Part shown: piece by piece, positions 48,522-48,688 of the stretch
Numbering within the stretch: the first letter of the stretch is position 1
How the letters are laid out: each line of letters begins with the position of its first letter
Virus record (IMG/VR): IMGVR_UViG_3300027911_000020
Location: 1-48,688 of that record
DNA: 48,688 nucleotides
From: a virus
Strand: one strand, 5' to 3'
Position numbers and translations under genes: made by a program
The notes under the pieces: generated by a model
The model's input: only the letters and a program-made list of their open reading frames with translations
Database searches by the model: none
Told to the model about the DNA's origin: nothing

Positions 48522-48589
48522 ATTTATGTGTTTTACGGGTTTCACGCGAACCTGAAAACAACAACTTACGCCGATTCAGCCCCGTTCAA

Positions 48590-48616
48590 GGTTCGAGTCC
48601 CGCCCGGCTCACCAGT
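48590..48616 (+). repeat. attR core (27-bp direct repeat)
   Basis: Identical to 73-99 from GGTTCGAG to CACCAGT. Bases left of it (gttcaa) do not continue the tRNA gene, so this is the remnant copy left by integration. The 72 bases after it appear to be host DNA; no feature is recognised there. Confidence 0.93.
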
Positions 48617-48688
48617 GTTAAATCTAATTGGGTCAATAGTTTATCCTCCAGTCGAACCTCTACATGTAAGTGATTTTGTACGACAGGC

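Larger units (their letters stand above)
73..48616. mobile_element. complete siphovirus-type prophage bounded by attL and attR
   Basis: A 27-base direct repeat, starting inside the T arm of the tRNA gene, bounds a block that holds an integrase at one end and all the main phage modules. These are methyltransferase and SSB, NinB-like protein, terminase, lambda-type head genes, long-tail genes, lysis genes, sliding clamp and DnaB helicase. The large genes read through without stops or frameshifts, so the element looks intact and possibly inducible. No CI-type repressor, no DNA polymerase and no primase were recognised. The tube, tape measure and G/GT order indicate a long non-contractile tail. 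Confidence 0.95.

Noticed and set aside
48522-48556. Terminator after the zinc anti-sigma-like gene
   Set aside because: The CGGGTT/AACCTG hairpin is short and not followed by a U-tract.

Overview
The window is a complete, apparently intact prophage of about 48.5 kb integrated in a tRNA-Lys(UUU) gene, with only a few tens of bases of host DNA at each edge. The 27 bases 73-99, which are the 3' end of the tRNA gene, are repeated exactly at 48590-48616 and mark attL and attR. The DNA is GC-rich. The host cannot be named firmly. The integrase and excisionase-like styles and the small HxxxCxxC zinc protein at the right end remind me of Acidobacteriota, but that is a low-confidence inference.

All but four genes are read leftward (minus strand), mostly with 4-base ATGA/GTGA/TTGA or 1-base stop/start overlaps. 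The rightward genes are the integrase beside attL, a two-gene operon (ribbon-helix-helix protein plus membrane protein) at 12706-13202, and a zinc anti-sigma-like gene beside attR.

Reading leftward from attR: (1) early region 48.1-42.2 kb, with a C5 cytosine methyltransferase carrying a repeat array, an SprT-like metalloprotein, SSB, a truncated helicase remnant, DUF4326 and a sigma-like factor; (2) a gene-free, highly structured 0.5 kb segment (41.7-42.2 kb), probably a noncoding RNA; (3) a nin-like segment (NinB-like, HNH nuclease, zinc ribbon); (4) a lambda-type head module (Nu1/A/W/B/C with nested Nu3/D/E/connectors); (5) a siphovirus tail module (tube, G/GT chaperones with a slippery CCCAAAC, tape measure, DUF2460-type and hub proteins, a giant tip protein); (6) a lysis and envelope module (holin-like, glucosaminidase endolysin, barrel-like exported protein); (7) a metallophosphoesterase, SPFH protein, two tandem paralogues and an HD hydrolase; (8) after the 12.3-12.7 kb regulatory region, a second metabolic/replication block with a RecB-like nuclease, a zinc/sigma4-like regulator, exported fibre-like proteins, a full-length DnaN clamp, a resolvase-like nuclease, DUF5131, a DUF1376 protein, DnaB helicase and an excisionase-like protein meeting the integrase.

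The main new observations are the structured RNA region, a promoter-like element present three times upstream of the leftward operons, and a TTGAC operator array flanking one of those promoters. Others are the predicted -1 frameshift, an eight-fold repeat in the methyltransferase, and an integrase that lacks the usual first catalytic arginine. All functions are predictions from sequence; no database search was run.
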